This document shows, in pieces, positions 32,917 through 43,090 of a DNA stretch of 64,000 nt. The DNA comes from Exserohilum rostratum (taxonomy: Eukaryota > Ascomycota > Dothideomycetes > Pleosporales > Pleosporaceae): contig CP111157.1 in NCBI GenBank assembly GCA_026367775.1, positions 806,001-870,000 of the forward strand. The letters run 5' to 3'. Position 1 is the stretch's first letter. The number at the start of each line of letters is the position of its first letter. The position numbers were made by a program, and so were the translations under genes. Under the pieces are notes generated by a model. The model was not told where the DNA came from. It did not search any database and was given only the letters and a program-made list of their open reading frames with translations.

Positions 32917-34711
32917 ATGGCTGACATCATCATTGTAGGAGGTGGACTGGCCGGAACAGTCGTAGCATCGCGCCTACACGAGAGAAAGCCAGACCTATCC
33001 ATCCTGCTCATCGAAGCAGGCCGCGATCCAACCAATGATCCCCATGTCATTAAGCCCTCTGATGCTGCAGCCTTCCACTTTTCCGACTTCGACTACAGAT
33101 ACTCGACCACACCTCAGGAGCATCTTGACGGGAGACCGAGACGAAACATTGGCTTCAAAGGCCTCGGCGGCGGTAGTGTCATAAACTTCGGTATGCGTTA
33201 AGAAATCATACATAACCTACTCGCTGAGTTGTTGTAGGGGGCTGGGTCCGTGGCGACGCACAAGACTACGACGAATGGGCACGCGATGTCGGTGACGAGC
33301 GCTGGAGTTATGCGGGCCTCTTGCCGTACTTTAGACGCACTGAAACGCACTTTGATCGTAATGCAGATGCATCACAGCATGGATTTGAGGGACCGATTCA
33401 CTCTGCTTCGGTTAGTTTTACAGGGCGCAAATATCCTCTGCGCGAGACTGTATTGAAGATTTGGTCACATCTGGGGCTATCGCGTATCCAGGACTCAAAC
33501 GATGGCCGCCCGCAAGGTATCGGTGACAAGGTGGAGAACTGGCGAGATGGAAAGAGACAGATTGTACAGTCTGTGTACTCTCTCGATGGTGTACGGGTCA
33601 TGACGGAGGCGACAGTCAAACGAGTGGTATTCGACGAAGAGAAAGCTGCAGTAGGCGTCGAGCTTGCAAACGGGCAAATGATTCATTTGAAAAAAGACGG
33701 TCAGGTCATCATCTCAGCCGGCGCCTACAGAACACCACAGATTCTGATGCTCTCTGGGATCGGCGATCCGTCTCAACTCTCAAAACATGGGATTCCTATT
33801 ACACTGGACTTACCAGACGTCGGCAAAAACCTACACGACCACATCATGATGTACCGCTACTGGAAACTACGCCACCCAGAACAAGGTCTCGCAGTCGGAT
33901 CCCCCTTATTTAAAGGCGCAAACTACGAAAAAGGCGGACCTCAAGATTTCATCGTCCGCGCTCCCCTTCCCCTCGCCCCCCTGAAAACCGCCATCGAGAA
34001 AGACGAAGGGCCCGTATCAGACAACCACGCCTTACTAAAAGGCCCACGCACCCATCTCGAAATGCTATTCATGTATTTCGTTTCCGCCGCAGAATCCCAG
34101 GGTCTCGAGATCACCACTGACGGAACCTCAGTAATGACTTTCTTCATGGCATGTCTCGCCACATCCCGGGGCACAGTCACATTGCCATCATCTGATCCAA
34201 CTGAGAATCCAATCATCAATCCCAATTACCTTGCTACGGAGACGGATCGCCACATTATGCGTGAGGGATTCCGTATGCAATCTAAGATGATGCTCGAGTC
34301 GCCTGAAGGGAGAGAGTTGGTGGAGAGGGAACATACACCACCTGGTTTCCCTGTTTTGGGGACTGACGCTACGGACGGGGAGATTGATGAAAGGTTGAGG
34401 CTAGGTGCTGGGTCGTCGTTTCATGCAGGGGGTACGGCGGCGATGGGGAGGGTAGTGGATGGATCGCTTAGAGTGAAGGGTGTGAGGAATTTGCGTGTAG
34501 TGGATGCAAGTGTGGTAAGTATTTCGATGAGTAAGTTGGTATGCTGTGAAGTTCTGATGAGTAGCAGATTCCTAAACCCCTTGCGGCGCATTACCAAGTC
34601 CCTGTTTATGGTAAGTCAGCGGCGAAATTTCTATGCAGTGCTAGTTGCTGATACGCTTGAACAGCAATTGCTGAACAGGCTGTTGATATTGTTGTCGCAG
34701 AATGCTTCTGA
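32917..34711 (+). CDS. GMC-family FAD oxidoreductase, 546 aa
   Basis: Four exons: 32917-33190, 33238-34514, 34568-34610 and 34665-34711 (introns 47, 53 and 54 nt). Starts ADIIIVGGGLAGTVVASRL, the FAD dinucleotide-binding loop, then LLIEAG. The GMC signature 1 region spans the first intron (GLGGGSVINFG, GWVRGDAQDYD), and signature 2 is SAGAYRTPQILMLSGIG. The catalytic histidine is in SFHAGGTAAMG, followed by the VDASV motif. Two micro-exons of 43 and 47 nt supply the end, including PVYAIAEQAVDIVVAE. It oxidises an alcohol with FAD. No signal peptide, so it is probably intracellular, unlike secreted aryl-alcohol or glucose oxidases. Substrate unknown; possibly a secondary-metabolism enzyme, but there is no cluster context. 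Confidence 0.9.
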
Positions 34712-35094
34712 AAAGTAGCATCTTACTATATCATGTACATGCCAATAACTTTGTTCTTTCTTACAGCGTGCATTTGGCAAATGCAGGCATAATTTCGAGC
34801 GAGTTGGTAGTACAGGCTTAACACTTTCCGACCCGAAAGGCGTTTTTCAGCCGATGAGAATATAGTTCTCACTCATATCCTGGATCATATCGTTGACTGG
34901 AACTGTAGTTCACACTAATAGAACCATATTGCAAGAGTTTGTCAAATTTGGATATTCGTCTTGCTAACTACTAAGCTCGACATTGCCAGGTCTAAAAGTT
35001 CAGCTCATTGTGCTATAAAAATCAAGGGCACGACGTTGTGTCTGAGAAATGGTTGCTCTACATTTGGCCATAACACTCAGGAATGCTTGACCTT
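34712..35094. other. Convergent intergenic spacer
   Basis: Separates the GMC gene and the secreted protein gene. Nothing recognised. Confidence 0.5.
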
Positions 35095-36797
35095 TTACCA
35101 CTCGCAAGAAATGACTCGGTGGTGTTCAATCTTCGTCTTTCCATGAGAGCAACTCTCAGCTGGCAGGCTCCTTGTTGGTTCCTCTCGGCACTGAAACTTC
35201 GTGTTTCTTTCCCCTGGTGTGTCCTGCTTTTTACACCATAAAGCCCCGGCGTTGCTTCCATCATTCTTGTAGTCACATTCCATTCCATGCATGTTCCTTA
35301 AGTTATATGTACCTCCAGGTAAACGTGGATGGAAAAGATATGCTGGGGCATCAAACCTCCCGATAGCATCTTGTTCCTTGCGGCATGCAGACGACTTTCC
35401 GAACTCGCTCGTGAAGAACAGCCAAGAATACCTAGCATGACCTTCTTCGACGTAGTGCTGGGAGATGATGGAAAGCGCTTTGGACTTACGCGTTCCAGAT
35501 GGTTTAGGCGGTTCAGGTGGTCCAGGTGGCTTGTTGGCGTCTATAGAGGGTGGACAATTGAGTTTGGGGTTAGATGGACCTGTAAGGCTAGGGTCACATC
35601 CCAATGGCCAGTCAAGAGGATCACAGCCCTTGTTCTCATGCCATGGCTCATCGAGCTTGAGATTCTGCTTGAAACAATCAGAGTCGGTGCAGTAGACGAA
35701 TGGGAGAATTTGCTTCTCAGGCCAATCCATAGCGTTGGCAAGGCGACCGCGATAATCAGTCCACATCATCGCATCGACGTTGCCCTCTGTGTCGCCTTCG
35801 CACTTATAACTGCCCTCTTGAGTGTGCTTGCTCCAGGTGAGCTCCACATTCAGTACACCCTGGATTAGACCTCCGTTGATGGGAAATGCGAGCTCCACCT
35901 TGTTTGCAACGCTACACATGAGGGTTGCTCTGGAATCTGGAAAGTTTGTGTAGCGGCAGTTGCTACTTTGCATGGTCATCAACTCATAGATTCTAGCCAC
36001 GATTCGAAACTGTTCAATTATTAGCATATCACATATCATCGGTTGCGCTTGTACTTACTCCTAAGTCTCGAATCTGTGGGTGATGTTTGATATCAAACCA
36101 AGAGAACTTGACTACAAGTTTGAGCTTCGAGTCCGAGGCATATTTGAGTTTGCCTTTATCGTACACTATGTTCGGAATGTCGCAATGCTTGGAACATTCA
36201 GGGCGGTCATCGTTGCAGAATCCTGGGATGGAGGGATCTCTGTGAGCGATCCCACAGTCTTTGAGGGCGCCATATATGCGATTGAACATGCGTTTATTGC
36301 GCAGTGTACCGGTATGGGTAGACCCTTTGCTGAGGCGGACATCAATTCGGTAATACCCACTCAGATTAGGGCCACCCCTCTTCTTGTCAGCGGCTGTAAC
36401 GACATCGAAAGATGGCGTGTCGGAAATTGTGATGTTTTCGAGAGATTCGTCTGCAGCGGCGACGCTGGGGTAATACCCGGAACTCCAGGTGTCGTTTTTG
36501 CGAGTGGCTTCGTTGAGTTGGTCAAACCATGCCTTGAGTTCTGGATCCCCGCTAAATATGCCCTCGTCACGAGTGTCGCTGGTGTCACCATAACCCTGAG
36601 GGGAGATCGCGATTGATGGTTCGGCTTCGACACTAGGCTGCGGGCTGAGAGACGATGCTATTATCAGTCAGTGAATGAGGCAGATACTCAAATATTCAAT
36701 GCATACCGGAGTCCAAAGCTGTGATGCTCTCTACTGATGAGCTGGCGGTGGCAAGGGCCGTGAGAAGCACCCCAAGAATGACGGTACACTTCATCAT
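35095..36797 (-). CDS. Secreted cysteine-containing protein of unknown function, 534 aa
   Basis: Exons 36797-36707, 36657-36059 and 36009-35095 (two 49-nt introns), open and in phase. The first exon encodes a clear signal peptide (MMKCTVILGVLLTALATASS). The mature protein starts with a Ser/Pro/Gly-rich segment (SLSPQPSVEAEPSIAISPQG), then a region with paired cysteines (GFCNDDRPECSKHC), beta-rich stretches (KLKLVVKFSWFDIKHH) and more Cys (YCTDSDCF). A proline linker (PPGPPEPPKPSG) leads to a final domain with five or six Cys (SACRKEQ, MECDYKN, WCKKQ, FQCREE, SCSHG). I recognise no domain. The modular, Cys-linked, secreted layout suggests an extracellular or cell-wall role; this is inference. 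The start may equally be the second ATG three bases later. Confidence 0.75.
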
Positions 36798-37628
36798 GAA
36801 ATCTTTTCGTTGTCTGATAGAGGGAGTTCTGAATTCAAATAATGGTTGTGATGGGGAACTGAGAGAAAGAAGGTAAGTCGGGGAGGGCGGGTTTATACAG
36901 ATTGGGGAGAGGTGAGGTAGAAGCTAAATAGGCGAGTGATTGATTGCGAATGGGAGTGAAAGCCAACGGATCACGAATAGACGTAAAAAGGTGGAGCGCT
37001 ACGGTGGTGAAAGGAAAGCGCGTCCAGACACGTGCGACACTAAGAAAATGGGTGAAAGGAGAAAAATAATCTACGCACAAGAAAAGACTGATGGCACCCA
37101 GGTGTATGTACATTTACGCTAGCGGAATAGTAACAGTGAGTTGATAGTTATCGCTTACCATGTGGATTTCCATAGCTTCCCATGACACCTTGCCGCCTAG
37201 AAGAGTGGTGAAAGGATTGACGAACCACAGCCAGGCAAGCTTGGTATAAAAGTAGAGCAGATCGCAAAGGATAGGCCCAAGTACAAATGAGGTTCAAGGT
37301 TGAGCTGTATGTTACCACGTTTGCGTATCTGATGGGGTTCTTACGCATTGCCCGAACCCAGCCCGGTTGCTAAGATCAGCTCAGATTGAACAATGCGCCT
37401 TCATAATTATTAACGGATATGAATGACATCAAACCTCACTGAATCTCCAGGCCACTCCCTGTGGCACGCTGCACATTTCTTCCCTTTGAGAACCAAATAG
37501 TCGTTCACCAATGGCGCATGGGTATGCTTTGTTCCTATATCCGCTGATCTTATCTCCGGCGGGGAAGTTGCCGCCCTCCCACCTCCCCAGGGCCAGGCAC
37601 ATCACTATCCCAACGTCAACTACCTACA
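36798..37628. other. Divergent intergenic region
   Basis: 5' region of the secreted protein (minus) and the aldolase-type gene (plus). No gene; CT-rich on the minus strand near 36830-37100, as in a leader. Confidence 0.5.
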
Positions 37629-38661
37629 ATGTCAAATGTTCACTTTCTTCACCAATCACTACTCCGAGCAACTTGTCCATCAAGACCTCTTTCTAGATGT
37701 CTTTCATTATCTTCGAGTCGGCCATTAGTCACACGTTCGGATGCACGTGGTGCATCGGTCATGTCAGGTGTACGTGTTGACCATGCCGAGGAAGTTGACA
37801 ACCGGGCGGTGGCAGCTATGGGTCGCACCAAGGCAGGCAAATCACTCAAAGTACGAAAGTACCCAACTTTCACCAATCTTGAAGATGAACGTCTATACCG
37901 CAAACAACACCTTGCTGCCGCCTATCGCATCTTCGCTTCCCGCGGGTTTGATGAGGGAGTGGCGGGCCATATCAGTGTGCGCGACCCTGTCCTCACTGAC
38001 CACTTCTGGCTAAACCCGCTTTCCGCGCATTTCTCTTTAATGCGTGTTTCGGATTTGATTCTAGTGAATGAGGAGGGCGAGGTAGTCGAGGGTGACCAGC
38101 CCATCAATGCTGCTGCATTTGCCATTCACAGCGCAATTCACAAACGACGACCAGACGTACACGCAGCATGCCATGCTCACAGTGTACATGGCAAAGCATT
38201 CAGTGCTTTTGGTAGAGAACTTGACATGATCACCCAGGACAGCGTACGCTTTTACAAAAGTCATGGCGTCTACGACCAATTCGGTGGCATCGTGTTGGCA
38301 AGCGAGGAAGGCGAGAGAATTGCCGACGCATTGGGCATGTACATACACGATACTTTGCTAGCACTACTAACGTTGGACAGGCGAGGGAAAAGCAGCTATC
38401 CTCCAAAACCATGGCATCCTCACGGTAGGCAGATCAGTTGACGAGGCAGCCTTTTGGTTTCTCTCGCTTGACAAGACGTGTCAAGCCCAGCTTCTCGTGG
38501 ATGCAGCTGCCGCTGGAAGTGGGTATAAACCCAAGATTATATCCGAAAAGGACGCAGCCGAAACATACAAACAAGTAGGAACACCCGAGAAGGGGTGGCT
38601 AGCCTTCCAAAGTTACTACGACGAAATCCTCGCAAAGACCGGGGGTGACTTCCTGAAGTGA
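37629..38661 (+). CDS. Class II aldolase/adducin-domain protein, 328 aa
   Basis: Exons 37629-38334 and 38381-38661. Joining them in frame (ADALG to EGKAAILQNHGILTVG) requires a GC-AG intron of 46 nt (donor GCATGT, branch CTAAC, acceptor GGACAG). The domain begins at about residue 85 (RLYRKQHLAAAYRIFASRGF) with GVAGHISVRDP, the metal and phosphate loop region, HACHAHSVHGKAFSAFG (zinc histidines) and, after the intron, QNHGILTVG (third His region). Fungal members are annotated as meiotically up-regulated 14-like or adducin-type proteins; enzymatic activity is unproven. The first 60 residues are Ser/Arg/Leu-rich and could be a mitochondrial presequence; another start is the internal Met of MSGVRVDHAEE. 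An inverted-repeat element begins 40 bases after the stop. Confidence 0.85.
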
Positions 38662-38700
38662 ACGGACCTCACCGGTTGTCCAGACCATCTACCGATATTA

Positions 38701-38818
38701 CACTCGCTTGCACAATCGGCTTCTGGTATCTATACTTCGCGCCCTTTCTCACAGCAGGGGGGGTCAGCCTCGCTTAGTAGGAGCTATACCTCATGCGCTT
38801 TAGATTAACCTAAGCCGC
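38701..38818 (+). repeat. Left terminal inverted repeat, 118 bp
   Basis: Matches the reverse complement of 40220-40337 with four transition differences. It includes a run of seven G (38757-38763). Confidence 0.92.
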
Positions 38819-39543
38819 ATAGCTTCTGCTAGCATCTATAAAATAATACTTGGATCTATATCGGCAAGTATAAGAAAAGACCACATTCTATAGTTGCTCT
38901 GTAGATTTTTTAAAATCCTTTCGTACAAGGCCTATAAGTGTCTATCAAATTAAGGCTCTTCTGCTGTCCCACGCACTCCCATATGTGTAATGGAGGTGGA
39001 CACCAATGCCCACTAAGTCAATACTACGTGACAACCATTCGGCCGCAGCCAGCCCACCAGCAAAAGGTAAGCACGAGAATAATCAGAATCTGATTATTCT
39101 AGTGTAGTGTCATATATACAGGTATGTAACTCTGTTACAATATGCCTCTAAGTAACACTACTACCAATACTAATCCAACTAGTCTTACCTGCGCCGTTAT
39201 ATCTCTGTGTTAAATTAATGTAGTAATTATATAGTTTTGCTTATCCCTAGCCTTCTATAAGATAGGGAAAATTATAGTATATATAAGAGTAGTTTACGTT
39301 AAGTGAATATTGTATTCGTAAGTAGTTGAGGGTGTAGGAAGTATTGTGTACTGTGTAGTGTAGCCTGATGGGAGCAAATTCAAATACAGAGGTATTAGTC
39401 AATGGGTAAACCACGTGACTATGCATGGTACTTCCGGGCTTACAGTATTCTAAGTGTGATAGATCTACGCACTACGGCTAAACATACGACTAGCTAAGCG
39501 CAGAGCTAGTTAAGGTTTGGGGTGCGCAGCCCTAAACCTTGGG
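38819..39543. other. AT-rich interior of the TIR element
   Basis: No coding pattern. Contains a perfect palindrome at 39076-39100 and smaller hairpins at about 39489-39509 (arms ACTAGCT) and 39512-39540, next to the 3' end of the ankyrin gene. Confidence 0.6.
39076..39100. repeat. Perfect 12-bp palindrome with 1-nt spacer
   Basis: Arms AGAATAATCAGA and its reverse complement surround a single A; pairing extends outward three further bases on each side (CAC/GTG) after one mismatch. It could be a hairpin terminator or the footprint of a nested small element. Confidence 0.7.
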
Positions 39544-40059
39544 TCACTCCATGTTGATGTTGGCGCCCTTGTCGAGCAGCAGCTTCACCACTGCCTCATG
39601 GCCTTCCCGTGAAGCCGCCTGGAGTGCGTTGCCATAGTATCCACCCTGCGCGTTAATGTCGGCGCCCTTGTTAACTAGTAACTTCACTACTGCCTCGTAG
39701 CCTCCTACTGAAGCCGCCTGGAGTGCGTTGCCATAGTATCCACCCTGCGCGTTGATATTGGCGCCCTTATCGAGCAGCAGCTTCACCACTGCCTCATGGC
39801 CTCCTGCTGAAGCCGTGTAGAGTGCGTTGCCGTAGTTTCCACTCTGCGCATTAATGTCGGCGCCTTTGTCGAGTAGCAGCTTCACTACTGCCTCATAGTC
39901 TCCTGCTGAAGCCGCCTGGAGTGCGTTACTATAGTGTCCACCCTGCGCGTTGATATTGGCGCCCTTGTCGAGCAGCAGCTTTACCAACGCCTCACTACCT
40001 TCCCATGAAGCCGCGTGGAGAACTGTGATGATGCTGGCTGGAACGCTGAGCGGATCCAT
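39544..40059 (-). CDS. Ankyrin-repeat protein with STAND-like N-terminus, 171 aa
   Basis: Single frame starting MDPLSVPASIITVL, which resembles the first residues of fungal STAND/NLR receptors (fungal N-terminal domain, MDPLS.xAS....L). It then passes straight into five ankyrin units of 33 residues with the consensus YGNALQAAS, GHEAVVKLLLDKGA and NINAQG. The central NACHT/NB-ARC part expected in a full receptor is missing. The units are almost identical in protein and DNA, which suggests recent homogenisation. The frame ends NINME with a stop in mid-repeat. It lies wholly inside the TIR element. It may encode a small ankyrin adaptor or decoy, or be a deletion remnant of a receptor gene. Confidence 0.75.
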   Translation of the reverse strand: MDPLSVPASIITVLHAASWEGSEALVKLLLDKGANINAQGGHYSNALQAASAGDYEAVVKLLLDKGADINAQSGNYGNALYTASAGGHEAVVKLLLDKGANINAQGGYYGNALQAASVGGYEAVVKLLVNKGADINAQGGYYGNALQAASREGHEAVVKLLLDKGANINME

Positions 40060-40219
40060 GTCGTGAAACCAACATAAATAGCAGATGCATATAGAGGGGA
40101 GGCGAAAATAGAGGAAGTTAGCATTGTCCAGGCAGAGGAGCTAAAGCGGGAGCGAGATGGGCATTAGCCTCATAATCGTCCTAACTAAGTAACGGTAGAA
40201 TGGCTACTTCTAGAGCTAG

Positions 40220-40337
40220 GCGGCTTAGGTTGATCTAAAGCGTATGAGGTATAGCTCCTGCTAAGCGAGGCTGACCCCCCCTGCTGTGAGAAAGGGCGCG
40301 AAGTATAGATACCGGAAGCCGATTGTGCAAGCGAGTG
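40220..40337 (-). repeat. Right terminal inverted repeat, 118 bp
   Basis: Inverted partner of 38701-38818. Confidence 0.92.
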
Positions 40338-40339
40338 TA

Positions 40340-40834
40340 CATCGCACGGCCTCGGAATAACTTCTCAGGTTTGTTTTACCAATATGTAATACGGCGAAAC
40401 CTACGCGAATTGGGGTTCGGGAAAAGGTGCGAAGGAGATCCAACAGTCGTTGAGTCACGAAGGCCAGAGTGCGGAAAATGATGCAGCCATATTAACTTTT
40501 TGCGTGATCCGATGGGAGCAAGGACCCTTGACTCCACAAACGACACATTTCGGTATTTGAACCGGATGCCTCAAGAAGCACAGGTAACACATGTCTGTCG
40601 AACAATACGAGCGGGTGGATGTAAGGATACGAGACCAAGATGAGGCCACGCATGTGTTAGTCATTCTTGCTTCTCTTCATCCGACTGGCTCGTCCCTCCG
40701 TCATATTTTTAATTCATGATCATATGCCGAAAACGGTTTCCGTGCGCCGGTGAACATCTATGACATGATACATATGCACCCTGGGCGTATGTTGTTATTA
40801 TTGTATTACTCTATATTACTAAACGACAAACAGA
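40340..40834. other. Intergenic region, no gene seen
   Basis: Between the TIR element and the 3' end of the MFS gene. Short minus-strand frames lack coding pattern. Confidence 0.5.
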
Positions 40835-42472
40835 TTATTGGTTAGCCCGCGTTTGAGCTAGTTCTTTTTCCAGGTCCTCCTTCTCTTCGATGGTCAACTC
40901 GCTCTTTGCTTTACCAATCTTGACGCCCAAAAACATGAGAATAAGGCCGGCGGCTGCTTGAGCCGTGGCAAGCCAGAAGGCAATTTTGTAGCTGTATCTC
41001 TGGCCCTTGTGTTTCGTCTGGCTTACTGCCAAGTCAGCAAATGACAGGAAGAACGCAACACCGAGGAAGAGAATGGAATTCATAAATGAGCCCGCAAGAC
41101 CCTGGCGCGCTTTTGGGAGCGAGGTGGTGATGAAGATGTTGGCGATATTATATGTGATGTCAATGCCGAGGGTAGCGCAGATCATGGCGGGAAAGATGTA
41201 AGCCCAGTAGTTGAACTTGACGGGAACAATAGCAAAGAGCAGAGTGCTAAGGACATATGCGGCCCCACTGATGAGAAGCAATATGCGGCCCGGCAATATG
41301 TGCAGGACTAGTCCGCCACCAGTTGCCAATATGAGCCCACCGATGCACATGGGTGTAAACCAGGCAGCGGTAAGGATGGGGCTTACGCCAACAACCTGTG
41401 AGATATAGAAACTGGCATAGAAGATAAAGATGCCAAAGTTTCCGTATTGGAAGAAAAGGGCTATGCTGAGGGGGATCATGCCCTTTACCTCGAACAGGTC
41501 AGCAGGCAAGAGAGGCTGCTCGGCTACGCGGGCTTCAATGTAAACGAAGGCAGCAATGAAGAGCCACCCGATGACAAAAGTAGCCAAGATGTATGGGGTT
41601 GCCCAGCCCTTTACGGCATGGCTTCCGTCAGTGAGAGCAAAAACGATCAGGATCAGACCAGGAACTACTGTGGCAGTGCCCCACCAATCCATCTTGACAA
41701 CAGGGCCTTTTGCGCTGGCTTTTCCCTGATCCTCGGGGAAGTTGGGGATGCAGAAGTACGATGCCACAGCAACCATGGCGAGGATAATGGCACCAATCCA
41801 GAAAAACCAACCCCAAGTCGTGTATTGCGCAGTAACACCAGCGAAGAAGATTCCTGCAAAGAAACCGACGGGTGCAAAGGCGCCATACAGACTGAAGATA
41901 AGGTTCTTTCTAGGTCCAGGGCGGTAGATGGATCCAAGCAGCTTGATGCCCGAAGGCATGAAGGCAGCAGGACCAAAGCCCTGGAGTGCTCGACATATAA
42001 TCAGCATGTAGTAGTTTTGGGAGAAGCCAGTGATAACGGCCCAGACGATGAACCAAACGATGCCAAGGTTGAAGACTCGGTAGCCTCCGAACATATCTGC
42101 CAATCTGCCAAAGGGCAGGAGAAAGGCTCCAGTAACGAGAGAAAAGACGGACGCAGGCCATGTTGTAGCGGTCGAGGGAATCTTGAGGTCTCGTGACAGT
42201 TGGGGCAAGAGGACGTTGAAACCAGAGATCATGTACTCGCCGACAAAGTTGGAGCCCAGAAGGGCAAAGCAGAAGCCTAGCTCATGAAGAAGAGAGCGAA
42301 AGTATGGTGGGCGCTCGCGGCCCAGACGCTCAATGTCAGAGGGGGTGTAGGAAACTCTGCGAGCTGGGCTGGTGATGCCTTCTTCAGCTTTCTCTGGTGT
42401 TGCTGCTAGGGTAGGTGATGGTGTAGTCTGACTCGGGGAGGGAACCTCCGGTTTGGGGTTGGCACTTTCCAT
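40835..42472 (-). CDS. MFS permease, DHA2-like multidrug family, 545 aa
   Basis: Single exon. After a 65-residue Pro/Ser/Thr-rich cytosolic N-terminus come 12-14 membrane segments. MFS motif A is seen as GRLADMFGGYRVFNLG, followed by YMLIICRALQGFGPAAFMPSG (motif B with the conserved Arg) and GAFAPVGFFAGIFFAG (motif C of drug antiporters). The second half includes LLISGAAYVLSTLLFAIVP and ends in a charged tail (EEKEDLEKELAQ). The pattern fits fungal aminotriazole-resistance-like and DHA2 proton antiporters of the plasma membrane. Substrate unknown. It is head to head with a Zn2Cys6 regulator 618 bases away, which may control it. Confidence 0.88.
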   Translation of the reverse strand: MESANPKPEVPSPSQTTPSPTLAATPEKAEEGITSPARRVSYTPSDIERLGRERPPYFRSLLHELGFCFALLGSNFVGEYMISGFNVLLPQLSRDLKIPSTATTWPASVFSLVTGAFLLPFGRLADMFGGYRVFNLGIVWFIVWAVITGFSQNYYMLIICRALQGFGPAAFMPSGIKLLGSIYRPGPRKNLIFSLYGAFAPVGFFAGIFFAGVTAQYTTWGWFFWIGAIILAMVAVASYFCIPNFPEDQGKASAKGPVVKMDWWGTATVVPGLILIVFALTDGSHAVKGWATPYILATFVIGWLFIAAFVYIEARVAEQPLLPADLFEVKGMIPLSIALFFQYGNFGIFIFYASFYISQVVGVSPILTAAWFTPMCIGGLILATGGGLVLHILPGRILLLISGAAYVLSTLLFAIVPVKFNYWAYIFPAMICATLGIDITYNIANIFITTSLPKARQGLAGSFMNSILFLGVAFFLSFADLAVSQTKHKGQRYSYKIAFWLATAQAAAGLILMFLGVKIGKAKSELTIEEKEDLEKELAQTRANQ

Positions 42473-43090
42473 GGTAGGGCTGACTTGTATAGATTTTTTT
42501 TACGGGGTTTTGATTTGTGGAGAAAAAGAGTGACCCAGTAGTACAAGGCAGCTTGCATGCAGAATCGTTATTTTGGCTGGAACCCCCCGCCTTTTCTATG
42601 TCGTTGCCCGGCCACCGAATAGACTGCCGAAAGGGTAGCTATGTGTAATAGAATACACTTGTCTACACACGAAACACATAGAGTGCACAAAAGTCCAAGC
42701 CGGTACTTGGTGGCGGCAATGATGTTAGAAGAAGAAGCCTTGACGAAGTGGATCTTGGATGCAGCAGATGTGTCTTGGCTACTGTTTGCAGCATAGTGCA
42801 GCAGTGAAGGCCCGAGGGAGCAGAGTTGCCAACCGGTCGTTTTTGTCAGATGTGATTCGTCGACTACCGCGTCGCACTGCCATCTCGGTCCACGTTTCTC
42901 GCACCAACTACTGAACGGCAGCCATGACTAAAAGCCGCACCCGCACCAGGCCCAAGGCGGCTAGCCCCGTTCTCAACCCCCGGGCTCCACCCGCCACAGC
43001 GCGCCTCAAGTAGCACTTCTCCACCACCCACCGTGTTCTGCGCAGCTCAATACAGTCAACCATCAGCACATCTCGCATGGCTTCCATCCA
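42473..43090. promoter_or_regulatory. Divergent promoter of MFS permease and Zn2Cys6 gene
   Basis: Contains CGG-N3-CCG at 42609-42617, an inverted triplet of the kind bound by Zn2Cys6 dimers. Binding here is inference. No other gene is evident; the 3' part is C-rich, as in a leader. Confidence 0.45.

Larger units (their letters stand above)
38701..40337. mobile_element. TIR element, 1.64 kb, flanked by TA, carrying an ankyrin gene
   Basis: Two 118-bp arms in inverted orientation (38701-38818 and 40220-40337) begin CACTCGCTTGCACAATCGG and differ at four positions, all transitions. Both ends abut TA (38699-38700 and 40338-40339), as expected of a TA target-site duplication of the Tc1/mariner type. 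The interior has no transposase; it holds AT-rich sequence with hairpins and one minus-strand ankyrin gene. This is best read as a non-autonomous DNA transposon that has picked up, or formed around, a gene. A gene flanked by an unrelated inverted duplication is the alternative. Confidence 0.8.

Noticed and set aside
40545..40575. T-arm-like sequence of a tRNA on the minus strand
   Set aside because: The putative stem does not pair and no acceptor or anticodon arm fits around it.
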